Origin: Stenotrophomonas maltophilia
Lineage (GTDB): Bacteria > Pseudomonadota > Gammaproteobacteria > Xanthomonadales > Xanthomonadaceae
NCBI RefSeq assembly: GCF_004920835.1
Contig: NZ_QFHO01000013.1
Location: 52,902 to 116,901, forward strand
Direction of reading: 5' to 3'
Length of the DNA stretch: 64,000 bases
The position numbers were made by a program, and so were the translations under genes. Numbering within the stretch: position 1 is the stretch's first letter; each line of letters begins with the position of its first letter. A model generated the notes under the pieces. The model was not told the origin of the DNA, made no database searches, and saw only the letters and a program-made list of their open reading frames with translations. Below are positions 8,496 to 19,997 of this stretch, in pieces.

Positions 8496-11400
8496 ATGAT
8501 GGTCCTCGAGGGCGCGCCCGCCCTGTCGCCGTTCCGCCGCGAACGTCTTGAATCCCGCCTGCAGTCCATCGCTCCCTCCCTGCGCATCAGCGGTGCCTGG
8601 CACGTCTACTTCGTGCAGGCCGAGGGCACTGCCGCCCCCGACGTCGATACCCTGTGCCGCATCCTGGAAGCCCGCCCGCAGTCCGAGGCGGTCGCTGACG
8701 GTGCGGTCAGCCGCATCGTGGTGCCGCGCCTGGGCACGCTGTCGCCGTGGTCGAGCAAGGCCACCGAACTGGTGCGCGGTGCTGGGCAGCCGGTCAGCCG
8801 GGTCGAACGTGGCCTGCGCATCGATGTGCAGGGCTGGCCGGCCGATGCCGCCACCCAGCAGGCGCTGGTCAAGGCGCTGCACGACCCGATGACGCAGTCG
8901 GTGCTGGAGAACGTCGAGCAGGGTCAGGCCCTGTTCTCGACTCCGGCCCGGGGCGAACTGGAGCGCGTGCCGGTGGACCAGCTGGAGGCCGCCAACCAGC
9001 GCCTCGGTCTGGCCATGGCGCAGGACGAGATCGATTACCTGCGCGAGCGCTTCAGCGCACTGGGTCGTTCGCCGTCGGACGTGGAACTGATGATGTTCGC
9101 GCAGGCCAACTCCGAGCACTGCCGCCACAAGATCTTCAATGCCAGCTGGACCATCGACGGCCAGGAGCAGGATCGCTCGCTGTTCCGGATGATCAAGAAC
9201 ACCCACCAGCAGACCCCGCAGCACACGCTCAGCGCGTACAGCGACAATGCCGCAGTGATCGAAGGGCATCCGGCGTCGCGCTATCGCCCAGACCCGGCCA
9301 GCGGCGAGTACCGCAGCGAGCCGAGCGTGCCCAGCGCGTTCCAGATCAAGGTGGAAACGCACAACCATCCGACCGCGATCGCTCCGTTCCCGGGCGCCTC
9401 GACCGGCGCCGGCGGCGAGATTCGCGACGAAGGCGCGACCGGTCGCGGTGGCAAGCCGAAGGCCGGCCTGAGCGGCTTCTCGGTCTCGCACCTGCGCATT
9501 CCCGAGCTGCCGCAGCCGTGGGAGGCGCCGCGCGCGCTGAACCCGCGCATGGCGCCGGCGCTCGAAATCATGACCGACGGCCCGCTGGGCGGCGCTGCAT
9601 TCAACAACGAGTTCGGCCGCCCGGCCCTGCTCGGCTACTTCCGCAGCTTCGAGCTGCCCGAAGGCGCCGACCTGGTGCGTGCCTACGACAAGCCGATCAT
9701 GCTGGCCGGTGGCCTCGGTGCGATCGACCGCGTGCAGGTCGACAAGATCCTGCTGCAGGATGGCGACGCCGTGATCGTGCTCGGCGGCCCGGCGATGCTG
9801 ATCGGCCTCGGCGGCGGTGCCGCCAGTTCGGTGGCCTCCGGCGAAAGCGCCGAGGACCTGGACTTCGCCAGCGTGCAGCGCGACAACCCGGAAATGGAGC
9901 GCCGCTGCCAGGAGGTCATCGACCGCTGCGTGGCGATGGGTGCCGACAACCCGATCAAGTTCTTCCATGACGTCGGTGCCGGTGGCCTGTCCAATGCCAT
10001 CCCCGAGCTGCTGCACGACTCCAAGGTCGGCGGCATCATCGATCTGGGCAAGGTACCGACCGACGACCCGTCGCTGTCGCCGATGCAGTTGTGGTGCAAC
10101 GAGTCGCAGGAACGCTATGTGCTCGGTGTCGCGCAGGAGCGCCTGGCCGAGTTCGCCGCACTGTGTGCCCGCGAGCGCTGCCCGTTCGCCGCGGTCGGCG
10201 TGGCCACCGCCGAAGAACACCTGGTGGTGGCCTACGGTGCTGTTCCGGGCAACATTCCGGCCGATGCGCCGATCGACCTGCCGATGGACGTGCTGTTCGG
10301 CAAGCCGCCGAAGATGCACCGCGACACTGCGCACCCGCCGGCACCGCGCTGGCCGGCGCTGAAGACCGGCGGCCTGGACCTGCAGGAAGCCGGTCTGCGC
10401 GTGCTTTCGCACCCGACGGTGGCCTCGAAGAACTTCCTGGTCACCATCGGCGACCGCAGCGTTGGTGGCCTGACCGCGCGCGAGCAGATGGTCGGCCCGT
10501 GGCAGTTGCCGGTGGCCGACGTGGCGATCACCCTGGCCGACTTCAACGGCGTGGCCGGTGAAGCCATGGCGCTCGGCGAGCGCACCCCGCTGGCGCTGCT
10601 GGATGCCGCAGCGTCGGCACGCATGGCGGTGGGTGAAGCATTGACCAACCTGTGCGCTGCGCCGGTCGATGCGCTGGACGAGATCAAGCTGTCGGCGAAC
10701 TGGATGGCCGCTGCCGGCCACCCGGGCGAAGATGCGCTGCTGTACGACGCGGTGAAGGCGGTGGGCATGGAATTGTGCCCGCAGCTGGACATCAGCATCC
10801 CGGTCGGCAAGGACTCGCTGTCGATGCAGGCGCAGTGGCACGACCAGGGTGAGGCGCACAAGAGCGTGTCGCCGGTGTCGCTGGTGATCACCGCGTTCGC
10901 GCCGGTCGCCGACGTGCGCCAGCAGTTGACCCCGCTGCTCGATCGCGAAGTCGAGAGCGAGCTGTGGCTGATCGGCCTCGGCGCCGGCAAGCAGCGCCTC
11001 GGTGGTTCGATCCTTGCCCAGGTGCATGCCGATCATGGCGACCTGCCGGCCTTCGCCGGCGCCGCGCCGGACCTGGATGACCCGCAGCGCCTGCGTGGCT
11101 TCTTCGAACTGATCCGCGATGCGCGCCAGTCCGGGTTGCTGCTTGCTTACCACGACCGCAGCGACGGTGGTGCCTTCGCCGCACTGTGCGAAATGGCCTT
11201 CACTTCGCGCCTGGGCCTGGACATCACCCTCGATGCCTGGGGCGATGATCCGTTCCGCAGCCTGTTCAACGAAGAACTGGGTGCAGTGGTGCAGATCGCG
11301 CGCGAAGACCGCGCTGCCTTCGCCGACCTGGTCGAGCGCCATGCCCTGACCGAATGCGCGCAGCGCATCGCCAAGCCGACCACCGCACCGGTGGTGCGCG

Positions 11401-12380
11401 TGTCGCTGGGCGGCGAGAACCTGGCTGAATGGCGCTGGGACGCGCTGTTCGATGCCTGGTGGTCGGTCACCCATGCCATGCAGAAGCGCCGTGACAACCC
11501 GGCCAACGCCGACGCCGAGCGCGAGATTGCCCGCGCCTTCACGGCGCCGGGCCTGAAGCCGAAGCTCAGCTTCGACCTCAACGAAGACGTGGCCGCTCCG
11601 TTCATCAGCACCGGTGCGCGTCCGCGCGTGGCCGTGCTGCGCGAGCAGGGCGTCAATGGTCAGATCGAAATGGCGAATATCTTCGAACGTGCAGGCTTCC
11701 GCGCGTTCGACGTGCACATGAGCGACCTCATCGAAGGCCGCGTGGCGCTGCAGGACTTCACCGGCCTGGTCGCCTGCGGTGGCTTCAGCTACGGCGACGT
11801 GCTGGGTGCCGGCCGTGGCTGGGCGACCTCGATCCTGGAGCGCAGCGCGCTGCGTGATGCCTTTGCTGCGTTCTTCGCCCGCGAGGACAGCTTCGCGCTG
11901 GGTGTGTGCAACGGCTGCCAGATGATGAGCCAGCTGAAGGGCATCATCCCCGGTGCCGAGCACTGGCCGCAGTTCCGTCGCAACGCCAGCGAGCAGTTCG
12001 AAGCCCGCACTGCACTGCTGGAGGTGGTGGAATCGCCGTCGATCCTGCTGCGTGGCATGGCCGGATCACGCCTGCAGGTGGCGGTGGCGCATGGTGAAGG
12101 CCAAGCGGTGTTCGACAACGCCGTCGACCAGGCCGCCGCGCGCGTCTCGCTGCGCTACATCGATGGCAATGGCAACGTCGCCAGCCAGTACCCGCTGAAT
12201 CCGAACGGTTCGCCGGACGGTATCACCGGCCTGACCAGCACCGACGGCCGTGTCACCATCATGATGCCGCACCCGGAACGCACCCCGCGCGCGCACAACA
12301 TGAGCTGGGCCCCGGCCGAGTGGCAGGGCGATTCGCCGTGGATGCGCATGTTCCGCAACGCGCGGGTGTGGTGCGGCTGA
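8496..12380 (+). CDS. purL: Phosphoribosylformylglycinamidine synthase (FGAM synthase, large form)
   Basis: Fourth step of de novo purine synthesis: FGAR + glutamine + ATP gives FGAM. The 1,294-residue single-chain form typical of Gammaproteobacteria begins [18 protein letters not shown], aligning with the E. coli start, so the ATG at 8496 is preferred over the frame opening at 8310. The N-terminal PurS-like domain is followed by the first AIRS-type domain, with [11 protein letters not shown] and [18 protein letters not shown], then a second AIRS pair ([21 protein letters not shown]). The C-terminal class I glutaminase has the Cys nucleophile in GVCNGCQMM and the His-Glu dyad in PHPERTPR. A strong terminator follows at once, and no other pur gene is adjacent. 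Confidence 0.97.
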   Translation: MMVLEGAPALSPFRRERLESRLQSIAPSLRISGAWHVYFVQAEGTAAPDVDTLCRILEARPQSEAVADGAVSRIVVPRLGTLSPWSSKATELVRGAGQPVSRVERGLRIDVQGWPADAATQQALVKALHDPMTQSVLENVEQGQALFSTPARGELERVPVDQLEAANQRLGLAMAQDEIDYLRERFSALGRSPSDVELMMFAQANSEHCRHKIFNASWTIDGQEQDRSLFRMIKNTHQQTPQHTLSAYSDNAAVIEGHPASRYRPDPASGEYRSEPSVPSAFQIKVETHNHPTAIAPFPGASTGAGGEIRDEGATGRGGKPKAGLSGFSVSHLRIPELPQPWEAPRALNPRMAPALEIMTDGPLGGAAFNNEFGRPALLGYFRSFELPEGADLVRAYDKPIMLAGGLGAIDRVQVDKILLQDGDAVIVLGGPAMLIGLGGGAASSVASGESAEDLDFASVQRDNPEMERRCQEVIDRCVAMGADNPIKFFHDVGAGGLSNAIPELLHDSKVGGIIDLGKVPTDDPSLSPMQLWCNESQERYVLGVAQERLAEFAALCARERCPFAAVGVATAEEHLVVAYGAVPGNIPADAPIDLPMDVLFGKPPKMHRDTAHPPAPRWPALKTGGLDLQEAGLRVLSHPTVASKNFLVTIGDRSVGGLTAREQMVGPWQLPVADVAITLADFNGVAGEAMALGERTPLALLDAAASARMAVGEALTNLCAAPVDALDEIKLSANWMAAAGHPGEDALLYDAVKAVGMELCPQLDISIPVGKDSLSMQAQWHDQGEAHKSVSPVSLVITAFAPVADVRQQLTPLLDREVESELWLIGLGAGKQRLGGSILAQVHADHGDLPAFAGAAPDLDDPQRLRGFFELIRDARQSGLLLAYHDRSDGGAFAALCEMAFTSRLGLDITLDAWGDDPFRSLFNEELGAVVQIAREDRAAFADLVERHALTECAQRIAKPTTAPVVRVSLGGENLAEWRWDALFDAWWSVTHAMQKRRDNPANADAEREIARAFTAPGLKPKLSFDLNEDVAAPFISTGARPRVAVLREQGVNGQIEMANIFERAGFRAFDVHMSDLIEGRVALQDFTGLVACGGFSYGDVLGAGRGWATSILERSALRDAFAAFFAREDSFALGVCNGCQMMSQLKGIIPGAEHWPQFRRNASEQFEARTALLEVVESPSILLRGMAGSRLQVAVAHGEGQAVFDNAVDQAAARVSLRYIDGNGNVASQYPLNPNGSPDGITGLTSTDGRVTIMMPHPERTPRAHNMSWAPAEWQGDSPWMRMFRNARVWCG

Positions 12381-12420
12381 TCGCACTGCATCGCGCAGGC
12401 CTCAATGCCAACGCGTATGG

Positions 12421-12450
12421 AAAAACCCGCCGTTGATCGGCGGGTTTTTC
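12421..12450. terminator. Terminator after purL
   Basis: The arms aaaaacccgccg (12421-12432) and cggcgggttttt (12438-12449) form a perfect 12-bp stem with a 5-nt loop. A-run and T-run flank it, so it could act on both strands. It isolates purL from the adhesin promoter region. Confidence 0.85.
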
Positions 12451-12452
12451 TT

Positions 12453-12818
12453 TGCGCGATTGAAACTCCAGTTGTGACCGCTAGTTACATGCATTTTCAT
12501 GCGTCGAGGAATCGTCACGCATGCATAACAAAATCCTTTCATAAACAGGTGAAATAGTGATGTGCTTCACGGCAATAGGATTTGCCGTGTCAAAGTCTTG
12601 ACGATCTGCAAAGTTGCCGTTAACACTTGAACCCCGTTTCAGAATCATTCATTTCGCAGTAACCGCTTGGCGCACGCGCTCGGTTTTCTGTCGCTGCGCG
12701 CCGTTCGGCAATACCCCGCAGTAAATCACGCGAATAAACGCCCCCAGGGGACGTTGGGCCGGAAAGCCCAGCGGTGGCGTTGCTTTGCCCAAAACCAGTC
12801 CAATCAGGAGCCGTACCG
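12453..12818 (+). promoter_or_regulatory. AT-richer 5' region of the autotransporter adhesin gene
   Basis: About 365 nt without a gene and with clearly lower GC than its surroundings. It holds an inverted repeat catgcgt/acgcatg (12498-12504 and 12517-12523). A candidate promoter has TTGACG (12598-12603), 17 nt, then TAACAC (12621-12626). That leaves a long leader of about 190 nt before the ATG, where post-transcriptional control is possible. A strong aggag Shine-Dalgarno lies at 12806-12810. Both promoter assignments are tentative. Confidence 0.4.
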
Positions 12819-15800
12819 ATGAATCGGATTTATCGCAAGGTCTGGAACAAAGCATTGGGTCAGTTGGTGGTGGCCTCGGAACTGGCCTCCTCCGGCAGCA
12901 GCGGCGGGGTCGTCGACCAGCGCCGCGATGCAACGCAGGCTGCGCCCGCACGGTTGGCGATGGCACTGGGCCTGGTATTGGGATTGGGCATGAGCGGTAT
13001 CGCTGCGGCACAGTCGGTGCAGATCGGCGGCAGCGCCACCTGCGTCGCATTCAGCGGCAAGCTGCTCGAAAAGTGCCTGATCGAAGGCACGGCTGCGGCC
13101 AAGGGCAGCAACGCGGTGGCGATCGGCAGCAACAGCAGCGCCAGTGCCGCCAATAGCGTGGCGCTCGGCGCCGGCTCCAAGGCCACCCGTGCAAATACCG
13201 TGTCCGTCGGTGACACCGGCAAGGAACGGCAGATCACCAATGTCGCCGCAGGCAGCCAGGCCACCGATGCGGTGAACAAGGCGCAGCTCGATGCGCAGGC
13301 GCGTGCAACGCAGGCCGCGCTGGCCGACGTCGCCGCAGACGGTAACCGTTATTTCAAGGCCGACGGCGCTGGCGATGACAGCGACGCGGCGAAGATCGAC
13401 GGGCAGGGCGCTCTGGCGGCCGGTGCCGGCGCACAGTCGCTGTCCAACGCCACCACGGCAGTCGGCACGCAGGCCATCGCCGCTGGCATCGGCGCGAGCG
13501 CCTTCGGCCAGGGCGCACTCGCGCTCGGCGATGCCAGCGTCGTGGTCGGGCAGAGCGCCGCGGCATTCGGTCTCGGCGACACCGCGGTTGGCGCAAGCGC
13601 TACCGCCGCCAGCGAAAACGGCGCGGCTACCGCACTCGGTGCACTGTCCGAAGCCACCGCTGATGGTGCGACGGCCGTCGGCGGCGGTGCCGTTGCGATG
13701 GGCCCGGGCAGCACCGCGCTCGGTCGCGGCGCTACCGCCGCCAACGAAGCGTCGATTGCAGTGGGTGCATTCAGCACCGCCGTCGGTGAATACAGCACGG
13801 CGCTGGGCTCGAACTCCGCTGCGGTGGCCACCGGCAGCGTGGCGCTCGGTGCCGGCTCGCTGGCCGACCGCGTTGATACCGTGTCCGTCGGTGCCGCCGA
13901 ATACGGCCTGACCCGCCAGATCACCAGCGTGGCTGCCGGTACGGAAGATAACGATGCGGTCAACGTCGGCCAGTTGAAGGGCGTTGCCGCCGTGGCCGAT
14001 GCCACCGCCAAGCGCTTCCAGGCCACCGGCAGCAGCAACAGTGATGCCGGTGCGCTGGCCGAGGGCGACGACGCACTGGCTGCAGGCGAGGCCGCCAACG
14101 CGATCGGCAACGGTGCTACTGCAGTTGGCGCTGGTGCTGGCGCCGTCGCGCAGAACGCGACCGCCGTCGGCAACAACGCGTTGGCCTCGGGCCAGAACAG
14201 TGCAGCGTTCGGCAACAACGCACAGGCCAACGGCCCGGGCAGTGTTGCCGTGGGTGGTGCTGCGGTGGACGCCAACGGCAACCCGCTGATCACCAGCGGT
14301 GGCGTACCGGTGGAAACCGGCGCCACCAGCGCCGGCGTCGGTGGCACTGCCGTCGGTGCCAGCGCTGAAGCCAGCGGTTTTGCCGCGTCGTCCTACGGCG
14401 TGGGTGCCTATGCTGCCGGCGCACAAGCGTCGGCGTTCGGTGCGGTGGCCAATGCCATCGGTGATTACTCCACCGCGTTGGGTACGCAGAGCAATGCCAC
14501 CGGCACCAGCAGCGTCGCCATCGGCGGCCCGGCCGATCTGATTCCCGGCCTGGGCTTCTTCGTGCAGACCCAGGCCAGTGGCGAAGCCGCGACCGCCGTC
14601 GGCGCGGGCGCCATTGCCAGTGGCGATCGCGCGGTGGCCAACGGCAGCCTGAGCGAGGCCTCCGGTGCCGAAGCCACTGCCGTTGGCTACTTCGCCTATG
14701 CACCGGGCGAGAACGCCAGTGCCCTCGGCGCTCAGACCTGGGCCAGTGGCGCGCAGAGCACTGCCGTGGGCTACTACGCCACCGCACGCGGCGCCAACAG
14801 CGTCGCGCTCGGCGCGAATTCCGAAGCGGTGCGCGCCAACAGCGTGGCGGTGGGCAGTGCCGGCAACGAGCGGCAGATCACCAGCGTTGCCGCCGGCAGC
14901 GAAGCTACTGATGCGGTGAACAAGGCGCAGCTGGATGCCGTGGCCAGCACCGCCGACACCACCGCTCGTTTCTTCCAGGCGCAGCCGGAGGCGGGCAGTG
15001 ACGCCGGCGCACTGGCTGATGGCGAGGGCGCCATCGCCGTCGGTTCCTCGAGCAATGCGATCGGTGCCGGCGCCGTTGCGCATGGCGCCGCCGCGTCGGC
15101 CATCGGCGATGACAGTGTGGCGGTAGGCCGCAACAGTGCTGCCACCGGCAATGGTGGCGTTGCCATCGGTGGCCTCGGCCAGGCCTATGATGAATTCAAC
15201 CAGCCGATCATCGGTGCCGACGGCAAGGCACAACAGGTCGGCACCACCGCCGTTGCCGATGCCACCGCAGTCGGCAGCGGCGCACAGGCCACCGGGGCTG
15301 CCAGCAGCGCATTTGGCAATGCTGCCAAGGCCAGTGGTGACAACAGCTTCGCCGCAGGCGGCAAGTCACGCGCCACCGGCAGCTATGCGGTTGCAGTCGG
15401 CGACAGCGCGTTCGCCAGCAGCGATGACAGCACCGCCGTCGGTGGATACAGCTGGGCCACCGCCAGTGGCGCCGCGGCATTCGGTTCGGGTGCATGGGCG
15501 ACTGCCACCAACGCGTCGGCGTTCGGCAACGCGGCCTGGGCCAGCGGCAGCGGCGCAACGTCCATCGGTTACAACAGCTGGGCCAACGGTGCCAGCTCCA
15601 CCGCTGTCGGTCGCGGCGCCTTCGGCTATGGCGACAACAGCGTGGCGTTGGGCTTCCAGGCACTGGGCAACAGCATCAACAGCATCGCCATCGGCACCAA
15701 TACGGTGGCCGGTGGTGAAAGTGCCATCGCGCTCGGTGCCGGCAGCAATGCCAGCGCCAGCAACACGGTCGCGCTGGGCGCCGGTTCGGTCGCCAATCGC

Positions 15801-18800
15801 GCGCGCACGGTGTCGGTGGGCAGCGCCGGCAACGAACGCCAGGTCACCAACGTCGCCGCCGGCACCCAGGCCACCGATGCGGTGAACAAGGCGCAGCTGG
15901 ATGCGGTTGCGACCACGGCGACAACCACCAGCCGCTTCTTCCAGGCCAGCGGCAACGGCGATGACGTAGCCGGTGCGCTCGTGGACGGTGACAACGCACT
16001 GGCCGCCGGTGATGCGGCCAATGCCATCGGCAATGGCGCCACTGCGCTGGGCAGCGGCGCCAATGCGTTGGCCAACAATGCGCAGGCGGTGGGCTTCAAT
16101 GCCCTTGCCAGCGCAGCCAATGCCAGCGCCGTCGGCGCCAACGCACAGGCCACCGGCGAGTACGCCACCGCGCACGGTGCGGAAAGCGAGGCCAGCGGCG
16201 AGCAGAGTGCAGCGTTCGGTGCGGCCAGCATCGCCAGCGGTGCCGGCAGTACCGCTACCGGCGTGCTGTCCGAAGCCTCTGGCGAAGAAGCCGTAGCTGT
16301 GGGTTACTTCAGCAATGCCAGCGGTGACGCGGCAACCGCCGTGGGTAGCGAAAGCGTGGCCAGCGGCACGGCGTCAGCGGCGTTCGGTATCGGTGCCGAA
16401 GCCACCGGTGGTTACAGCACCGCCATCGGTGGCTATGCACAGGCATCGGCGTTCAACGCCACCGCGTTCGGCAACTTCGCCAACGCCTCCGGCTCCAACA
16501 GCGTGGCAGTGGGTGGCGACTCGGAAGCGTCCGGCGCCTACAGCACTGCCACCGGCCAGGGCAGCCTGGCCACCGGCACCAACAGTGTCGCCGTCGGCGG
16601 CTCGCTGTTCGGCGTGCTGGCCACCGAGGCCTCGGGCAACTACTCCACTGCGGTGGGTGGTGGTGCCTGGTCGGGGGGCATCAACAGCACCGCACTGGGC
16701 AACGCCGCCGAATCGCGTGGTGCCAACAGCGTGGCGCTGGGTGCGGACTCGATTGCAGACCGGGACAACACCGTATCGGTGGGCGGCGGTGGCAACACCC
16801 GCCAGATCACCAACGTGGCCGACGGCACCCAGGGCAACGACGCGGTCAACAAGAACCAGCTCGATGCGGTGGCCGCTGCGGCGGAAAAGACCAGCAAGCA
16901 GTTCCAGGCCAGCGGCAATGCCGATGGCGAAACCGGGGCGCTGGTCGAGGGTGACAACGCGCTGGCCGCAGGTGACGCCGCCAATGCCATCGGCAACGGC
17001 GCCACCGCGCTCGGCAGTGGTGCCAACGCGCTCGCGGCCAACGCCACGGCGGTAGGCTTCGATGCGCTGGCCACCGGCAACAACGCGGCTGCTCTGGGCA
17101 GCACGGCACAGGCCACCGGCGAAGACAGCCTGGCGCTGGGCAGTGGTGCCAGTGCCAGTGAACTGGGCGCCAGTGCCACCGGCGCGCGTGCGCAGGCCAG
17201 TGGTGCGTACAGCACCGCCAGCGGCGCCGAAGCCAATGCCAGCGGCACCCAGGCACTGGCCAGCGGCTTCCGCAGCGCCGCGTCGGCCGATGGCACCACC
17301 GCCGTCGGCGGCTATGCCGAAGCCAGCGGTCGGCTCGGCACGGCACTGGGCTACGGTTCGGCGGCCAGTGGCGCCAACACCACGGCGGTCGGCTTCGGTG
17401 CCGCCGCCGCCGGTACCGGTGCCGTAGCGGTCGGTCAGTCCAGCGAAGCCAGTGGCGAAGAAAGCGTGGCGATCGGTGGCAGCACCTTCTTCGGCCTGAT
17501 CCCGTCGCGTGCCAGTGGCACCGGTGCGGCAGCGTTCGGCGCAGGCGCCTGGGCCACCGAAGACTACGCCACGGCGATCGGCTGGAATTCGTGGGCGGCA
17601 GGCAGCAGTGCCACCGCACTGGGTGCCAACGCCACCGCCAATGGCAGCAACAGCGTCGCGCTGGGCGCCGGTTCCAAGGCTGACCGTGACAACACCGTGG
17701 CCGTCGGCAAGACCGGTGGCGAACGCCAGGTGACCCATGTCGCAGCCGGCAGCGAAGCCACCGATGCGGTGAACAAGGGTCAGCTGGATGCGGTGGCCAG
17801 TGTCGCCGACAAGACCAGCCGTCAGTTCCAGGCCAGCGGCAATGCCGATGGCGAGGCCGGTGCACTGGTGGATGGTGACAACGCACTGGCTGCCGGTAAT
17901 GCGGCCAACGCCATCGGCAACGGCGCCACCGCACTGGGCAGCGGAGCCAACGCGATGGCGGCCAATGCCACCGCGGTGGGCTTCGATGCGCTGGCCACCG
18001 GCAACAATGCCGCTGCACTGGGCAACACGGCGCAGGCCAGCGGTGTCGACAGCGTCGCCCTCGGCAGTGGCGCCAGTGCCAGTGAGCTGGGTGCCAGCGC
18101 CACCGGTGCCGGCGCCCAGGCCAAGGGCGCCTACAGCACCGCCAGCGGTGCGCAGGCCACCGCCAGCGGCACGCAGTCGCAGGCCAATGGTTTCCGCGCC
18201 AGTGCTTCGGCTGACGGCGCGTCGGCCATCGGCAGCTACGCCGATGCCAGCGGCCGTCTTGGCACCGCCGTCGGTTATGGCAGCAAGGCCACCGGCGCCA
18301 ATGCGACAGCGGTCGGTGTCAGCGCCAATGCCAGCGCTGCCAGCAGCGTCGCGCTGGGTGCTGGTTCGGTTGCCGACCGTGCCAACACCGTGTCGGTCGG
18401 CAGTGCCAGCAGCGATCGCCAGATCACCCGTGTCGCCGCCGGTACCGAGCGTACCGATGCGGTCAACCGTGGCCAGCTGGATGCCGTTGCCGCCACCGCA
18501 GACGGCACGGCGCGCTACGTCAAGGCCACCGGCAACGGCACGGCCAGCGCCAGCGGTACCGACGCCGCAGCCATCGGTTCGGCAGCCAGCGCCAGTGGTG
18601 CACGCAGCAACGCGCTGGGTGCCAATGCGCTGGCCATCGGCAACGGTGCATTGGCGCTGGGTACCAGTGCCGGTGCAACGGGTGCCAACTCGGTCGCGCT
18701 CGGCGCGGGTTCGCGAGCGCTCGATGCCAACGTGGTGTCGGTCGGTGGTGGCAACGGCACCGATGGTCCGGCCACGCGCCGCATCGTCAATGTGGCCGAT

Positions 18801-19997
18801 GGCCGCATCGCCGCCGGCAGCACCGATGCGATCACCGGTTCGCAGCTCAACGTCACCAACCAGCGCGTGGGCGCAGTGGAAACCCGCGTCGGTGATTTCG
18901 ATTCGCGCATCGCCACCGTTGAAACCACGGCGGCCAGCGCGGTGGGCTACGACGACGCCAGCCGTGATCGCCTGACCCTGTCCGGCTTCCAGGGCACCAC
19001 CATCGACAACGTCGGTGCCGGCAGCATTGCGGCAGGCAGCCGCCAGGCGATCAACGGCGGCCAGTTGTTCCAGTCGCTCAGCGATGCCGCCAGCTTCCTC
19101 GGCGGTGGTGCCAGCGTCGGCATGCAGGGTGTGTTCGTGGCGCCGAACTATGTGATCCAGGGTGCTACCTACAGCAACGTCGGCGATGCACTGGGCGCAC
19201 TCGACCGCAAGGTCAGCGAGATCGACCGCCGCAGCGCCGGTGGCACGCGTGCCGGTGCGTCCAGCCTGCGCGCGATGAGCGCCTCGCTGGATGACACTTC
19301 GTTGGCCAGCACCGCCGATGCGCCTGTGACGGCGGATGCGGCAGCGGCCAGCACCGCACGCGTGCAGGGCACGCCGACGGCCGCCGCAGCAGGTGCCGGC
19401 ATTCCGGTCGGCACCCCGGCGAGCGGCCTCAATGCCGTCGCCATGGGGGATGGCGCCGTCGCCAGCGGTGCCTCGTCCACTGCCATCGGCCAGGGGGCGA
19501 ATGCCAGTGCCGCCAATGCCGTGGCGCTGGGACAGGGCTCGGTCGCCGATCGGGCCAACACGGTGTCGGTGGGCAGCGAGGGCAACGAACGCCAGGTCAC
19601 CAACGTGGCGGCCGGTACCACGGCTACCGATGCGGTCAACAAGGGCCAGCTTGATCGTGGCATGGCCACGGCCAACAGCTACACCGACAGCCGCGTCCAG
19701 GCTGTCACCGACAGCTTCGATGTGTTCAAGGGCGAGATCGACGGACGCCTGCGCCACATGGATCGCCGCATCGACCGCCAGGGCGCGATGAGCGCTGCAA
19801 TGCTCAACATGGCCACCAGTGCTGCCGGTATCCGTACCCAGAACCGGGTCGGCGTCGGCATCGGTTTCCAGGGCGGCGAATCGGCGTTGTCGCTGGGCTA
19901 CCAGCGTGCGATCAGCGATCGCGCCACGGTCACCTTCGGCGGTGCCTTCAGCAGTGACGACAGCTCGGTCGGCGTCGGTGCCGGTTTCGGCTGGTAA
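12819..19997 (+). CDS. Giant trimeric autotransporter adhesin (YadA/Hag type, Vc)
   Basis: Surface fibre that likely mediates adhesion, autoaggregation and biofilm. The 2,392-residue protein starts with an ESPR extended signal (MNRIYRKVWNKALGQLVV; hydrophobic core around residues 50-68, cleavage near GIAAAQ). The ATG at 12819 is fixed by an aggag Shine-Dalgarno 8 nt upstream and by the ESPR. The passenger consists of left-handed beta-roll head repeats (AxAxGxxAxA, SVALGAGS) broken by nine neck/stalk units of the type TVSVG..RQITNVAAG..TDAVNKAQLD, with necks near nt 13200, 13880, 14845, 15810, 16775, 17700, 18390, 18740 and 19560. A short coiled coil (DSRVQAVTDSFDVFKGEID) leads into the four-strand YadA anchor ending VGVGAGFGW with the C-terminal aromatic. 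Only strain-typical GC and very low Cys content are seen; no frame break. Confidence 0.95.
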   Translation: MNRIYRKVWNKALGQLVVASELASSGSSGGVVDQRRDATQAAPARLAMALGLVLGLGMSGIAAAQSVQIGGSATCVAFSGKLLEKCLIEGTAAAKGSNAVAIGSNSSASAANSVALGAGSKATRANTVSVGDTGKERQITNVAAGSQATDAVNKAQLDAQARATQAALADVAADGNRYFKADGAGDDSDAAKIDGQGALAAGAGAQSLSNATTAVGTQAIAAGIGASAFGQGALALGDASVVVGQSAAAFGLGDTAVGASATAASENGAATALGALSEATADGATAVGGGAVAMGPGSTALGRGATAANEASIAVGAFSTAVGEYSTALGSNSAAVATGSVALGAGSLADRVDTVSVGAAEYGLTRQITSVAAGTEDNDAVNVGQLKGVAAVADATAKRFQATGSSNSDAGALAEGDDALAAGEAANAIGNGATAVGAGAGAVAQNATAVGNNALASGQNSAAFGNNAQANGPGSVAVGGAAVDANGNPLITSGGVPVETGATSAGVGGTAVGASAEASGFAASSYGVGAYAAGAQASAFGAVANAIGDYSTALGTQSNATGTSSVAIGGPADLIPGLGFFVQTQASGEAATAVGAGAIASGDRAVANGSLSEASGAEATAVGYFAYAPGENASALGAQTWASGAQSTAVGYYATARGANSVALGANSEAVRANSVAVGSAGNERQITSVAAGSEATDAVNKAQLDAVASTADTTARFFQAQPEAGSDAGALADGEGAIAVGSSSNAIGAGAVAHGAAASAIGDDSVAVGRNSAATGNGGVAIGGLGQAYDEFNQPIIGADGKAQQVGTTAVADATAVGSGAQATGAASSAFGNAAKASGDNSFAAGGKSRATGSYAVAVGDSAFASSDDSTAVGGYSWATASGAAAFGSGAWATATNASAFGNAAWASGSGATSIGYNSWANGASSTAVGRGAFGYGDNSVALGFQALGNSINSIAIGTNTVAGGESAIALGAGSNASASNTVALGAGSVANRARTVSVGSAGNERQVTNVAAGTQATDAVNKAQLDAVATTATTTSRFFQASGNGDDVAGALVDGDNALAAGDAANAIGNGATALGSGANALANNAQAVGFNALASAANASAVGANAQATGEYATAHGAESEASGEQSAAFGAASIASGAGSTATGVLSEASGEEAVAVGYFSNASGDAATAVGSESVASGTASAAFGIGAEATGGYSTAIGGYAQASAFNATAFGNFANASGSNSVAVGGDSEASGAYSTATGQGSLATGTNSVAVGGSLFGVLATEASGNYSTAVGGGAWSGGINSTALGNAAESRGANSVALGADSIADRDNTVSVGGGGNTRQITNVADGTQGNDAVNKNQLDAVAAAAEKTSKQFQASGNADGETGALVEGDNALAAGDAANAIGNGATALGSGANALAANATAVGFDALATGNNAAALGSTAQATGEDSLALGSGASASELGASATGARAQASGAYSTASGAEANASGTQALASGFRSAASADGTTAVGGYAEASGRLGTALGYGSAASGANTTAVGFGAAAAGTGAVAVGQSSEASGEESVAIGGSTFFGLIPSRASGTGAAAFGAGAWATEDYATAIGWNSWAAGSSATALGANATANGSNSVALGAGSKADRDNTVAVGKTGGERQVTHVAAGSEATDAVNKGQLDAVASVADKTSRQFQASGNADGEAGALVDGDNALAAGNAANAIGNGATALGSGANAMAANATAVGFDALATGNNAAALGNTAQASGVDSVALGSGASASELGASATGAGAQAKGAYSTASGAQATASGTQSQANGFRASASADGASAIGSYADASGRLGTAVGYGSKATGANATAVGVSANASAASSVALGAGSVADRANTVSVGSASSDRQITRVAAGTERTDAVNRGQLDAVAATADGTARYVKATGNGTASASGTDAAAIGSAASASGARSNALGANALAIGNGALALGTSAGATGANSVALGAGSRALDANVVSVGGGNGTDGPATRRIVNVADGRIAAGSTDAITGSQLNVTNQRVGAVETRVGDFDSRIATVETTAASAVGYDDASRDRLTLSGFQGTTIDNVGAGSIAAGSRQAINGGQLFQSLSDAASFLGGGASVGMQGVFVAPNYVIQGATYSNVGDALGALDRKVSEIDRRSAGGTRAGASSLRAMSASLDDTSLASTADAPVTADAAAASTARVQGTPTAAAAGAGIPVGTPASGLNAVAMGDGAVASGASSTAIGQGANASAANAVALGQGSVADRANTVSVGSEGNERQVTNVAAGTTATDAVNKGQLDRGMATANSYTDSRVQAVTDSFDVFKGEIDGRLRHMDRRIDRQGAMSAAMLNMATSAAGIRTQNRVGVGIGFQGGESALSLGYQRAISDRATVTFGGAFSSDDSSVGVGAGFGW
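16899..18315 (+). repeat. Tandem near-identical head/neck blocks in the adhesin gene
   Basis: The stretch from 16899 (cagttccaggccagcgg) to about 17390 reappears from 17823 to about 18315, offset 924 nt, with long identical runs including the SGASASELGASATGA segment. A less similar earlier copy begins near 15935 (offset about 964 nt). These are recombination-prone internal repeats. Confidence 0.75.

Noticed and set aside
8355..11963. A 1,202-codon open frame antisense to purL
   Set aside because: Shadow frame of a high-GC gene: Arg/His/Gln-rich, without motifs, and no ribosome-binding site. The sense frame is an intact PurL.
13000..19600. Adhesin repeats considered as a CRISPR or mobile-element array
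   Set aside because: The repeats are in frame and encode head/neck modules of one protein.
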